Shown in pieces: positions 51,239 through 61,035 of a stretch of DNA of 64,000 bases (position 1 is its first letter; every line of letters begins with the position of its first letter). The DNA is taken from contig SUZE01000001.1 in assembly GCA_015060075.1 (NCBI GenBank), positions 62,001 to 126,000 of the forward strand, given 5' to 3'. The notes under the pieces are model-generated. The model made no database searches. It was not told the DNA's origin and saw nothing but the letters and a program-made list of their open reading frames with translations. The position numbers were made by a program, and so were the translations under genes. Origin of the DNA: Rikenellaceae bacterium. Lineage in GTDB: Bacteria; Bacteroidota; Bacteroidia; Bacteroidales; Rikenellaceae.

Positions 51239-53110
51239 ATGGCAAAATTTGAGTACAAATATCTCTATAATATAGACTCGCCTGCCGATTTGCGAAAGTT
51301 GTCGATAGACGAGTTGCCACGCTATTGCGAGGAGGTACGACAATATATTATCGAACAGTGTGCCGTAAATCCGGGACACCTTGCATCTTCGCTCGGTGCG
51401 GTTGAGATTGCCGTAGCGGTTCACTATGTCTACGACACTCCGAACGATAAACTCATCTGGGACGTTGGACATCAGGCGTATGCTCACAAGATAATTACAG
51501 GACGCCGTAATGCCTTCTCTACAAATCGCCGTTTGGGTGGTATAAGCGGTTTCCCTCGTATGGCAGAGAGCGAGTACGATGCTTTCGGAGCAGGACACTC
51601 CTCGGTGTCGGTATCGGCGGCACTCGGTATGGCGCAGGCGGCAAAACTTCAAGGTAAAGTGCAAAAGACGGTTGCTGTCATTGGCGATGGCTCAATTGCC
51701 GGAGGTTTGGCATTTGAGGGTTTGAACAATGCCGGCTCTGATAAGACAACAGATATCTTGGTTATCCTGAATGATAACAACATGTCTATTGATAAGTCGC
51801 AGGGTGCATTGAACCACTATCTGTTGCGTCTTTCGACCTCATCGAAGTATAATCGTTTCAAGCAGGGATTGTGGTCGTTGTTATCTTGTACGCCAAGTGT
51901 GCTCAATTTCTGCCGTAAGGTCGGTAATGCTTTGAAACATGGCTTGTTACAGAATAGTAATCTCTTTGAGAGTCTCGGCTTCCGTTACTTTGGTCGTGTA
52001 GATGGACACGATGTAAAGCGATTGGTGCGTACTTTGAGGGCTTTGAAGGGGATTTGTTCTCCGAAGTTATTGCATGTAATAACCGAAAAGGGGCATGGTT
52101 ATGCTCCGGCAAAGAGTAACTTGTCGGTTTGGCACGCCCCGGGTTGTTTTAATCCTGAAACGGGTGAGCGCATCAAGAAGGAGTCGAAAGCCTCTCGTAT
52201 GCAAGATGTCTTCGGATATACACTCCTTGACCTTGCACGAATGGATGAGCGTGTCGTTGGAATTACGCCGGCAATGCCTTCCGGTTGTTCTATGACAATC
52301 ATGATGGAAGCGATGCCGGAGCGTTGTTTTGATGTTGGAATTGCCGAAGGTCATGCCGTAACATTCTCGGCAGGACTTGCAGCGGTAGGCGCACGACCTT
52401 TCTGTAATATCTACTCGACATTTATGCAACGAGCATACGACAATATTATCCACGATGTTGCATTGCAGAGCCTGCCGGTTATCTTCTGCCTTGACCGAGG
52501 TGGACTTGTCGGTGAAGATGGAGCAACCCATCATGGAGCATTCGATATCGCATATCTTGGTTGCGTGCCAAATATGACTATCGCAACCCCATCAGACGAG
52601 TGGGAGTTACGAAATATGATGTTTACAGCGTTACAAAGTGATACTCCGTTTGCTATCCGCTATCCTCGTGGTACGGGTAGAGGTGTAGAGTGGCAAGGTA
52701 TGCCTTTCGAGTCTATCGAAGTGGGTAAAGCTCGTCAGGTGCGAGAGGGTAGCGATGTCGCTGTGTTTGCTTTCGGAACATTGTGTGCTGATGCCGAGCA
52801 GGCTGCCGAGCAGGCTGCGGTAATAGGTGTGAGTGCAGCGGTGTATGATATGCGCTTTGCAAAGCCGTTAGACGAATCTCTTATTTTGGAGGTTGCCCGT
52901 AAGTTTAAGCGTATCGTAACTGTCGAGGACGGAGTTATTCGAGGTGGCGCAGGTGAGGCTGTTGTTAAGTTACTTAATGACAACAACATCACAACCTCTG
53001 TTGTTACACTCGGTATTGACGATAAGTTTGTTGAGCATGGCACAGTGGCAGAGTTGCGACACATGTGCGGGTATGATGTAGAGGGAATACTTAATGCAAT
53101 TATAAAGTAA
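51239..53110 (+). CDS. dxs: 1-deoxy-D-xylulose-5-phosphate synthase
   Basis: 623 aa; HLASSLGAVEIAVAVHYV, GDGSIAGGLAFEGLN, DRGGLVGEDGATHHGAFDIAYL. Confidence 0.95.
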   Translation: MAKFEYKYLYNIDSPADLRKLSIDELPRYCEEVRQYIIEQCAVNPGHLASSLGAVEIAVAVHYVYDTPNDKLIWDVGHQAYAHKIITGRRNAFSTNRRLGGISGFPRMAESEYDAFGAGHSSVSVSAALGMAQAAKLQGKVQKTVAVIGDGSIAGGLAFEGLNNAGSDKTTDILVILNDNNMSIDKSQGALNHYLLRLSTSSKYNRFKQGLWSLLSCTPSVLNFCRKVGNALKHGLLQNSNLFESLGFRYFGRVDGHDVKRLVRTLRALKGICSPKLLHVITEKGHGYAPAKSNLSVWHAPGCFNPETGERIKKESKASRMQDVFGYTLLDLARMDERVVGITPAMPSGCSMTIMMEAMPERCFDVGIAEGHAVTFSAGLAAVGARPFCNIYSTFMQRAYDNIIHDVALQSLPVIFCLDRGGLVGEDGATHHGAFDIAYLGCVPNMTIATPSDEWELRNMMFTALQSDTPFAIRYPRGTGRGVEWQGMPFESIEVGKARQVREGSDVAVFAFGTLCADAEQAAEQAAVIGVSAAVYDMRFAKPLDESLILEVARKFKRIVTVEDGVIRGGAGEAVVKLLNDNNITTSVVTLGIDDKFVEHGTVAELRHMCGYDVEGILNAIIK

Positions 53111-53164
53111 AAGTCGTTCTGGCGGGCTGTTTGACACTCTGCCTACGCCATTTCCGATACGACT

Positions 53165-54181
53165 CTACTTATCAAAGATACTGAACTTACGAAGTCGTGG
53201 GTTGCGGCGGTCGAGCAATATACCTTCGAGTAAGAGCAAACCGAGAACAATCCATAAAATCCAATAGAACTGCTCGTTATACTCATCGAAGCGGAGCGTT
53301 GAGAGTTCCGATTTCTCCATCTTCTCAATCTCGCTGACAATCTCCGACAAGCCAAATTCGGCATTCGAGGCACGAATATAACCGCCATTGCCCTTCTCGG
53401 CAATCTGTTGTAGCAACTCCTCGTTCAGGCGCGAAACGACCATTTCGCCCCTCTCGTCTTTGATAAATTCGCCACCTATCTGAATTGGCGCACCCTCCGG
53501 CGAGCCGATACCAATCGTGAATATGCGTATTCCGCGCTCGGCAGCACGCTCGGCAGCAGCCAAAGCGTCAGAGTCGTGTGCCTCGCCATCGGTGATAAGA
53601 ATCATCACTCGGCTTGCCCCCTCACGCTGCGAGTAGGAGAGTGAAGCGAGGTCTATCGCATCGGAAACATCTGTTCCCTGCACCTCGACAAGCGAAGGCG
53701 AGAGTCGTTTTGCGAAACTGCGAGCCATACGATAGTCGGTCGTGATAGGCAACTGCACCTTCGCCTCTCCTGCAAATACAACAACGCCTACTCGGTCCTG
53801 ATTCATCTGCGAGAATAGTTTGTCGATAGCGTAGCGAGTTCTATCCAAGCGGTTAGGCGAGAGGTCTTCCGCCAACATAGAGTTCGATACATCTATCACA
53901 AACATCATCTCCACGCCCTCTGCCTTCTCCTCGCGCAATTTTGCGCCGAATTGAGGTCGTGCCGCAGCAAAGACAAGGGCTGTAAAGGCGGTAGCGAAGA
54001 GTATAAATTTGGTATGCACACGCCACGAAGAGACATCGCGCAAAAGCGATTTGACGGTTGCTATATTACCGAAACGGCTCAAATTGCGCCTACGCAGTTG
54101 CAAGACCACCGCAAAAGCGACAATCATCACAGGCACCAAGGCGAGGAGCCACAATAGATGCGGGTTGGCAAATCTGAACAT
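53165..54181 (-). CDS. VWA-domain protein, BatB-like
   Basis: MFVIDVSNSMLAEDLSPNRLDRTRYAI; TM at both ends. Confidence 0.85.
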   Translation of the reverse strand: MFRFANPHLLWLLALVPVMIVAFAVVLQLRRRNLSRFGNIATVKSLLRDVSSWRVHTKFILFATAFTALVFAAARPQFGAKLREEKAEGVEMMFVIDVSNSMLAEDLSPNRLDRTRYAIDKLFSQMNQDRVGVVVFAGEAKVQLPITTDYRMARSFAKRLSPSLVEVQGTDVSDAIDLASLSYSQREGASRVMILITDGEAHDSDALAAAERAAERGIRIFTIGIGSPEGAPIQIGGEFIKDERGEMVVSRLNEELLQQIAEKGNGGYIRASNAEFGLSEIVSEIEKMEKSELSTLRFDEYNEQFYWILWIVLGLLLLEGILLDRRNPRLRKFSIFDK

Positions 54182-55170
54182 TACGGTATGCGTTTTAATA
54201 CTATATACTTAACCAAAAATTCCAAGACGAGCAGAGCAATAGCCGCCAAAACATAGAGCAAATATTCCTCGTGGACATGGGTGATATCGAACTTTTCGAC
54301 TTTCGACTTCTCCATCTTGTCAATCTGCTCGTAGATACGCTCCAACGAGAGTTTATCCGTAGCACGGAAGTACTCGCCGCCCGTCTTTTCGGCTATCTCG
54401 CTGAGCATTTTTTCGTCTATTTCGACCTTCATATCCACAGTATAGACCTCGCGACCTCGCTCGTCAAATACGGGATAAGGGGCTGTGCCGTTGCGACCGA
54501 CACCGATGGTATAGACCTTTATATTCTGCTCCTTGGCAATATCGGCAACTGTCAGCGGAGCAATCTGTCCTCGGTTATTCACACCATCAGTCAAGAGGAT
54601 TATCACCTTCGACTTCGAGTCGCTCTCGCGTAAGCGATTGACAGCCGTTGCCAAGCCGTTACCTATCGCTGTACCATCTTCCACCACACCACTATGCAGG
54701 CGACCGAGCAGCGTTTGCAACGATGATTGGTCGGTCGTGAGAGGGGTTTGGGTAAATGCCTCGCCCGCAAAAACGACCAAGCCGATGCGGTCGCCCTGAC
54801 GATTGGCTACAAATTGTGATGCCACCTCTTTTGCCGCAGTTAGGCGGTCGGGCTGGAAATCGCGAGCCAACATCGAGCCCGAAATATCGACCGCCAAGAC
54901 GATGTCGATACCATCGGTTTCGGTCTTGGTTTCGTGCTCTACGGATTGAGGTCGTGCCGAGGCGATAATAATCAGCGTAAGTGCAGCCGTACGCAATATG
55001 GCAGGCAGATGACGCAGGTAGTAGCGAATGGTGCGTGGAGCCTGTCGCAACGAGTCGGCAGACGATATAACTATCGATGCCCCACCCTGTAATGAACGCC
55101 ACACATAGTAGGCAATCCACAACGGAACGACTACCAATAGCCACAATATTTTAGGATTTGCAAACTCCAT
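54181..55170 (-). CDS. VWA-domain protein, BatA-like
   Basis: VLAVDISGSMLARDFQPDRLTAAKEVA; overlaps the next gene at 54181. Confidence 0.85.
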   Translation of the reverse strand: MEFANPKILWLLVVVPLWIAYYVWRSLQGGASIVISSADSLRQAPRTIRYYLRHLPAILRTAALTLIIIASARPQSVEHETKTETDGIDIVLAVDISGSMLARDFQPDRLTAAKEVASQFVANRQGDRIGLVVFAGEAFTQTPLTTDQSSLQTLLGRLHSGVVEDGTAIGNGLATAVNRLRESDSKSKVIILLTDGVNNRGQIAPLTVADIAKEQNIKVYTIGVGRNGTAPYPVFDERGREVYTVDMKVEIDEKMLSEIAEKTGGEYFRATDKLSLERIYEQIDKMEKSKVEKFDITHVHEEYLLYVLAAIALLVLEFLVKYIVLKRIP

Positions 55171-55178
55171 ACTCTGCT

Positions 55179-55889
55179 CTACCAATTTTTACTACCTCGA
55201 ATAAGCACTCCCGCCTTCTCTTTCAGTTTGTCCTGCGTCTTATCCTCCTCAGCCTGGATAGCCTGCAACAACGCCTCCTGCTGTTCAGGGGTCATAGCAC
55301 CCTCCGGGCGTTGTTCACCCTGCTGTTGCTCCTCCTTGCCATCTTGGTTTTGAGGTTGTTGTTGCTGGTCTTGTTTATCTTGATTTTGCTCCTTATTATC
55401 TTGATTTTGGTCTTGATTCTGCTGTTGTTGCTGTTGCTCCTGCTGCTGAATCAATCGCTTAGTGAAGGCGTAGTTGAACTTTGCATCTTCATCGTTAGGG
55501 TTACAACGCATAGCCTGACGATACGAAGACAATGCCTCCTTATATTTCTGCTGTGCGAACTGCGTATTTCCCAAGTTGTACGCCACCTCGCCACGCTCCA
55601 ACTCGGTACGGGTTGTGTCGTTCACTATGCCCAACAAGGTCTTCTCCGCCTTTTCGTATCGCTCGGTGCGATAGAGTGCCGAAGCAAGGTCATACTTCGC
55701 CTCGAACGATGTAGAATCGTGTTGCAATGCTCTTTGGTAACTATCCACACTCTTCTCGAACTGCTCTCGCTTGAATTGGCGGTTACCCTTACGCACCAAT
55801 CCTCGCTCCTTCATCTGCTGTGCCGAAACCTCATCACAAACGAGCAGAAGCAAAAGAGCAACAACGAAATATTTTATAGTTCCTCTCAT
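55179..55889 (-). CDS. TPR protein, BatC-like
   Basis: TPR repeats plus QEQQQQQQNQDQNQDNKEQNQDKQDQQQQ tail. Confidence 0.75.
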   Translation of the reverse strand: MRGTIKYFVVALLLLLVCDEVSAQQMKERGLVRKGNRQFKREQFEKSVDSYQRALQHDSTSFEAKYDLASALYRTERYEKAEKTLLGIVNDTTRTELERGEVAYNLGNTQFAQQKYKEALSSYRQAMRCNPNDEDAKFNYAFTKRLIQQQEQQQQQQNQDQNQDNKEQNQDKQDQQQQPQNQDGKEEQQQGEQRPEGAMTPEQQEALLQAIQAEEDKTQDKLKEKAGVLIRGSKNW

Positions 55890-56911
55890 TTTTGCTCCTC
55901 CTTTTCGTTTTTGGTTGTCTTATCTTCCTCCTCCTCAACAACCTCCACAGGCTTGGTATTCTCCACAAAGTAGAAGGCTTTGTCGTAGGCGAGTTCGTTA
56001 TCATTTGCTTCGGGAGTTGCCTTGGCAAACTTCACAAGGTCGGCATCGCGCAATACCGAGAGCAAGTCCATCTTCGACTTATGCTCGATATCGACCTCTC
56101 GCAATGCATCGGCAATCTCATCGGTAGTCATCTCCATCGCTCCCACCTCAAAACGACCTGCAAGGTATGTTCGCAAAATATCGCTCAAACCCGAATAGTA
56201 CTGCTTGTGCTTGTTGTTCTGCCACAACTTCTCGTTGCGCAACTTTTCGAGAGCCTCGATAGCCACAATATGCGCAGGTACGGGAGGTGCCGGTTTGAAC
56301 AAATCCGAGAGGTGTTTTCCTCGTTTATGCAGATAGCGCACCAGCAGGTAAATAACACCCGCCAACAACAGAACCACCGCCAATGCAATACCGAGATAAC
56401 CTCCAAACTCCGCAAAGCGCAATTTCAAAGTCATCTGAGGTTTCAAGTCGCGCACGGTAGTCATCGTGGAGTCAATCTGGAAGGTCTTGACAAATAACTC
56501 CTCCTCTCGCTCGGCAAAGAGCGTATCGACAATGTTTTTATCAAGATAGAGAGCCTGCGCCCTGCCAAGTTTGTAGATACCCTCATCGTAGACTGCCATC
56601 TCGTAGCGTTTGCGAAGGCGAACTCTGCGCCCCTCTTTTGAGATGGTATCGGGTACAAAGTCGTTGATAACCTCAATGCTCGGCTCTTGTTGCTCTGCCC
56701 CTTCGGGGATATTTTGGGTGAAATCGAAGGTCGGGAATACAATGTGCTGCATCACATCGGCATCGACCTCAATAGTGAGGGTTACCCTATCGCCAATCAT
56801 AACCGTATCGGCAGAGATATGCGAGGTGATGGTCGGTGTCGATTGTGCCACCGCCATACCGCCCACCAAAAGTGCCGATACATATATTATTATATAGCGT
56901 AAAAGTTTCAT
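55886..56911 (-). CDS. DUF4381-like membrane protein of bat/moxR locus
   Basis: 341 aa from MKLLRYIIIYVSALLVGGMAVAQ; TM followed by YYSGLSDILRTYLAGRFEVGAMEMTTDEI. Confidence 0.65.
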   Translation of the reverse strand: MKLLRYIIIYVSALLVGGMAVAQSTPTITSHISADTVMIGDRVTLTIEVDADVMQHIVFPTFDFTQNIPEGAEQQEPSIEVINDFVPDTISKEGRRVRLRKRYEMAVYDEGIYKLGRAQALYLDKNIVDTLFAEREEELFVKTFQIDSTMTTVRDLKPQMTLKLRFAEFGGYLGIALAVVLLLAGVIYLLVRYLHKRGKHLSDLFKPAPPVPAHIVAIEALEKLRNEKLWQNNKHKQYYSGLSDILRTYLAGRFEVGAMEMTTDEIADALREVDIEHKSKMDLLSVLRDADLVKFAKATPEANDNELAYDKAFYFVENTKPVEVVEEEEDKTTKNEKEEQK

Positions 56912-57792
56912 CGCTGTTTGAACAATTTTATCAGTTCGGCAACATAGTCCGAATCGGTTGAGATATCGGCTATATCTATACGGTTGTGCAGAAGCAACTC
57001 CCGTGTTCTCTCCTCTCGCTCCGCCCACGCCTTGGCGTAGTGGTTGCGCACCGCCTGCGAAGCAGTATCTACCCACACTTTGCGAGCGGTTTCCGCATCT
57101 TGCAACTCTACAATACCCACATCGGGCATCTCCCTCTCGCGAGGGTCCGACACCTTCAAAGCGATAATATCGTGTCGTGCAGAGGCGATTTTCAAGGCAT
57201 CATTCAACGCCTCGTCATCGCGCTTCGAATTCAAAAAGTCGGACAACAAAAATGCCGTGCAACGCTTTTTATTTACACCCGTAAGGTAGCGCACCGCCTC
57301 CGAGATGGCTGTGCCATTCGACTCCGGCACAAAGCCCACCAACTCGCGGATAATCATCAGGATATGGCTGCGTCCCTTCTTCGGTGGGATAAACTTCTCG
57401 ACCTTATCCGAGAAAAAGATGCAACCCACCTTATCGCCCGTCTGTGATGCCGAAAATGCAAGCACTGCTGCCAACTCGGTGATAATATTCTTTTTGAGGT
57501 AGTCCGTTGTTCCGAACATTCGCGAGCCGCTGACATCAACCATCAACATCATTGTCAGCTCGCGCTCCTCCTCATAGACTTTAATATGTGGTTTGCGTGA
57601 ACGAGCCGTAACATTCCAATCGATATCTCGCACATCATCGCCAATGCGATATTCGCGCACCTCGGCAAAGGACATACCGCGCCCTTTGAATGCCGTATGG
57701 TACTTTCCTGCGAAAATCTCATTCGACAAACCTCGTGTCTTAATCTCGATTTTTCGGACACGCTTCAAGATATCGTTCTCGGTCTGCTCCAC
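56908..57792 (-). CDS. DUF58-domain protein
   Basis: FAGKYHTAFKGRGMSFAEVREYRIGDDVRDIDWNVTARSRKPHIKVYEEERE. Confidence 0.92.
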   Translation of the reverse strand: MEQTENDILKRVRKIEIKTRGLSNEIFAGKYHTAFKGRGMSFAEVREYRIGDDVRDIDWNVTARSRKPHIKVYEEERELTMMLMVDVSGSRMFGTTDYLKKNIITELAAVLAFSASQTGDKVGCIFFSDKVEKFIPPKKGRSHILMIIRELVGFVPESNGTAISEAVRYLTGVNKKRCTAFLLSDFLNSKRDDEALNDALKIASARHDIIALKVSDPREREMPDVGIVELQDAETARKVWVDTASQAVRNHYAKAWAEREERTRELLLHNRIDIADISTDSDYVAELIKLFKQR

Positions 57793-57809
57793 GCTACGAC
57801 AGGTGCGTT

Positions 57810-58811
57810 TTAAGGCACGATTACATTATTCAAAATCTCGGTGATGATATCCTCCGAAGTAATATTCTCCGCCTCTGCCTCGTAGGTCAAGCCGATACGG
57901 TGACGCAAAACATCGTGGCACACCGCACGAACATCCTCCGGAATAACATATCCACGGCGGCGGATAAAGGCGTAAGCGCGCGCTGCCTTTGCCAACGAGA
58001 TACTTGCACGCGGTGAGCCTCCATAGGCAATCAGCGACTGTAACTTTTCGAGGTTGTAGGCTGCCGGCTCACGAGTTGCGAAGATGATATCTACGATATA
58101 CTTCTCAATCTTCTCGTCCATATATACATCCTCAACCACCTTGCGAGCCTTCACAATATCCTCAGGGGTGATAACCCTATTTGGTTGTGGCATTCCCGCA
58201 CCCGAGAGATTCATACGAACAATATCGCGCTCCTCCTCACGCTTCGGATAGGAGATTTTCGCCTTCAACATAAAACGGTCTACCTGCGCCTCAGGCAACG
58301 GGTATGTACCCTCCTGCTCCAATGGGTTTTGGGTAGCCAACACGAGGAATGGCTCTGGTAACTTGTAGGTATTGTCACCAATAGTCACCTGTCGCTCCTG
58401 CATAGCCTCCAAGAGTGCCGACTGCACCTTTGCAGGGGAACGGTTAATCTCATCTGCCAACACAAAGTTCGCAAATACAGGTCCCTTCTTCACGGTGAAA
58501 TCTTCCGCCTTCTGCGAGTAAATCAGAGTACCCACAATATCGGCAGGGAGCAAATCAGGCGTAAACTGAATACGCGAGAAGTCGGCATCGACAGCCTTTG
58601 CCAAGGTTGTGATTGCCAAAGTCTTTGCCAAACCCGGCACACCCTCCAACAAGATGTGTCCGTTGGACAAAAGACCAATCAAAAGTGTATCGACAAGGTG
58701 CTGCTGACCGACAATCACCTTACCCATCTCTGTACGCAGAGTATCCACAAAGAGACTTTCGCGCTCGATGCGCTCATTCAACTCTTTGATGTTGATAATG
58801 TTATCACTCAT
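57810..58811 (-). CDS. MoxR-family AAA+ ATPase
   Basis: LLEGVPGLAKTLAITTLA, FANFVLADEINRSPAKVQSALLEAMQERQVT. Confidence 0.93.
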   Translation of the reverse strand: MSDNIINIKELNERIERESLFVDTLRTEMGKVIVGQQHLVDTLLIGLLSNGHILLEGVPGLAKTLAITTLAKAVDADFSRIQFTPDLLPADIVGTLIYSQKAEDFTVKKGPVFANFVLADEINRSPAKVQSALLEAMQERQVTIGDNTYKLPEPFLVLATQNPLEQEGTYPLPEAQVDRFMLKAKISYPKREEERDIVRMNLSGAGMPQPNRVITPEDIVKARKVVEDVYMDEKIEKYIVDIIFATREPAAYNLEKLQSLIAYGGSPRASISLAKAARAYAFIRRRGYVIPEDVRAVCHDVLRHRIGLTYEAEAENITSEDIITEILNNVIVP

Positions 58812-58870
58812 ATATCTTTTCGGTTAATTTTTGTCGTAATAACTTAACGCAATGTTTTCTCTTTTATTGC

Positions 58871-59449
58871 CTACTCCTCGCCTTGCTCCTTGCGCAGACG
58901 AAGGAAGCAGTGGCGGCATACAGGCTCGTAGGTATCCTTCTCGCCGAGCATAACGAGCTTCTCGCTCTTTGCCAAGCGGTGCGAATGTTGTGCAGGGTTG
59001 CCACAATGTACGCAGATGGCGTGTACCTTATCGACATACTCCGCAATAGCCATCAATGCAGGCATAGGACCGAATGGTTTGCCAAGGAAGTCCATATCCA
59101 GACCGGCAACGATAACACGCACACCTCGATTAGCCAACTCACGACAGACATCTATAATGCTGTCATCGAAGAACTGCGCCTCATCGACACCCACAACATC
59201 AACCTCCGAAGACATCAACAAAATCTGCTGTGGCGACTCTACGGGTGTAGAGCGAATCGAAGAGTGGTTGTGCGAAACCACCTCGTCCTCCGAATAGCGC
59301 ACATCAATCTGTGGCTTAAAAATCTCAACGCGCTGATGCGCAAACTCCGCACGGCGCAAGCGGCGAATCAACTCCTCGGTCTTGCCCGAAAACATCGAGC
59401 CACAAACAACCTCAATCCAACCTTTCTGTGTACAATTCTCTAAAAACAT
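58871..59449 (-). CDS. tdk: thymidine kinase
   Basis: [38 protein letters not shown]. Confidence 0.94.
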   Translation of the reverse strand: MFLENCTQKGWIEVVCGSMFSGKTEELIRRLRRAEFAHQRVEIFKPQIDVRYSEDEVVSHNHSSIRSTPVESPQQILLMSSEVDVVGVDEAQFFDDSIIDVCRELANRGVRVIVAGLDMDFLGKPFGPMPALMAIAEYVDKVHAICVHCGNPAQHSHRLAKSEKLVMLGEKDTYEPVCRHCFLRLRKEQGEE

Positions 59450-59867
59450 TGCTATACCTTTATTTATATTTTCTGCAAAAATAGCAAAAAGAACGGAACT
59501 GACGATGCGGAGCGAGCGAAAAAAGTAAATTTATTTACATTTTTCCGAGCCGCAAGGAGGAAAAACCCACGAAGTGGGATTAAAACGAAAAACGAAAAAC
59601 TTTCAGTTTAGTTGAACAAACAACCTATCTAACCGTTTCATTGTAAATTGGACTCGAACGGTCGCAGCAGTTGAGAGCAGACCGAAGAGATATGCGATAG
59701 GAGTTAAACTGAAAGTTTCGAGAATAGATTGAAAAGCAGTAGTCAAATTTATTTGAACTATTGATTTTTAATCTGTTATCGTAGTTGCGTAGCAACAACT
59801 ACTATCGCACAACTCGCAGACAAGTTTGCCGAGACGCCCCCGACTGACCGAGCCTCCGAGCGCAACA

Positions 59868-59895
59868 AAAAAAGAGAATAGGCGACTATTCTCTT
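59868..59895 (-). terminator. terminator hairpin adjacent to tRNA 3'-end-like sequence
   Basis: AAAAGAGAATAG-GCGA-CTATTCTCTTTT. Confidence 0.7.
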
Positions 59896-59898
59896 TTA

Positions 59899-59919
59899 GT
59901 TGCGGGAGGAGGATTTGAG
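59899..59919 (-). other. tRNA 3'-end-like remnant, candidate attachment site (attL)
   Basis: Minus strand CTCAAATCCTCCTCCCGCAA: fits a T-loop end, T-stem 3' strand CCTCC, acceptor 3' strand TCCCGCA and discriminator A, followed by the terminator hairpin; no 5' tRNA body adjacent. Confidence 0.5.
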
Positions 59920-60075
59920 TATTGCTCATTATTGGAGAATTGTCAAATCTCATTTTTCTGATATTCAGTATAATACAATTTTGCGATTTTCTCATATTAA
60001 ATATCTTTTGTCCCGAATCTGTCCCGGTAAGGCGTCAGTATTTAGGTAATACATAACGCCTTCCGGCAAAATGTA

Positions 60076-60450
60076 TTACATGGCATCGGCACTGACGGCA
60101 TCTTCTTCCACTCGGACAGTGCCCCCTTTACTATTCTCTATAACTCTTTGCTGGGACTCTATTGTTCGTTGTTGAGAACTAATAGTATCGACTAACTGCT
60201 GGATAGAATTAAAGACCTCTCTACTCATAGTAATAGTATCTGATGGGAGTTCGTCTGCACTCGCCTCTATAATCATAGAGGTATCATATTCTCCGGCATT
60301 TAATAGAAACTCTATTTTCTCGGAAGATAAATGCGATTTACCTTTAATTATTTGTGAAATGAAAGGTTGTCCTACGCCAAGAATCTTTGCTAACCCTTTT
60401 TGAGTTAATTTATTTTGCTTGATAAAAGCCTGTAAATCAATCTTATACAT
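60076..60450 (-). CDS. XRE-family HTH regulator (repressor-like) of mobile element
   Basis: FIKQNKLTQKGLAKILGVGQPFISQIIKGKSHLSSEKIEFLL. Confidence 0.8.
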   Translation of the reverse strand: MYKIDLQAFIKQNKLTQKGLAKILGVGQPFISQIIKGKSHLSSEKIEFLLNAGEYDTSMIIEASADELPSDTITMSREVFNSIQQLVDTISSQQRTIESQQRVIENSKGGTVRVEEDAVSADAM

Positions 60451-60592
60451 AATACAATAAAAATTTAGACACAAAATATCACTAAATTATGTGCATATAT
60501 TAGCAATAATTTACTATATTTGCATCGGCACTCACAAAGTAACAACAAGTTCGGAACAAATATACATAAAATTTACTATAAAATACAATACC

Positions 60593-60799
60593 ATGGGAGA
60601 GATTAAATTTACGGAATTTTGGAAAAGCCTCGATTTGATACAAAAAAATCAACTTCGAGTTCTTTTGTGTCAAAAAGTAGAATGCTCGCCAGCAACAGTT
60701 GATAAGTACGGCGTTGGATATAGAACTCCAAGTCCATACAAGAAGGTTAAAATATGCAATCTTGTACGAAAGCATTTCAATAAAAACATAACCTTCTAA
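60593..60799 (+). CDS. small protein, divergent from the HTH repressor
   Basis: 68 aa MGEIKFTEFWKSLDLIQKNQLRVLLCQKVECSPATVDKYGVGYRTPSPYKK. Confidence 0.5.
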   Translation: MGEIKFTEFWKSLDLIQKNQLRVLLCQKVECSPATVDKYGVGYRTPSPYKKVKICNLVRKHFNKNITF

Positions 60800-60810
60800 T
60801 ACCTATATAT

Positions 60811-61005
60811 ATGTATGCTGATGTAGATAGTCGAGGTCGCTACTCGATAATGGATTTAACGCCTGACGAATTTGAGACTATTCGTAGGGCGATAAAGGCT
60901 TTTCGCAATGGAATGATGATGACACATACATTCACAGGCAAGGAGTCAGACAAACAGTATATCCGAGCGACTAATATACAACGCACACTCTCTGAACTTC
61001 CATAA
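60811..61005 (+). CDS. small hypothetical protein of mobile element
   Basis: 64 aa, between the regulator and the primase. Confidence 0.4.
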   Translation: MYADVDSRGRYSIMDLTPDEFETIRRAIKAFRNGMMMTHTFTGKESDKQYIRATNIQRTLSELP

Positions 61006-61035
61006 ATTTCGGGGGGGGGATTTTCCCTTATAGAT

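Noticed and set aside
55158-55973. 271-aa Leu-rich + strand ORF
   Set aside because: Antisense of the Gln-rich tail of the BatC-like protein; composition explained by that.
59899-59975. Complete tRNA gene
   Set aside because: Only a 3'-end-like stretch is present; the T-loop begins C rather than T and no anticodon or D arm can be folded upstream.
59768-59995. 75-aa minus-strand ORF
   Set aside because: Runs through the putative attachment site and terminator hairpin; likely spurious.
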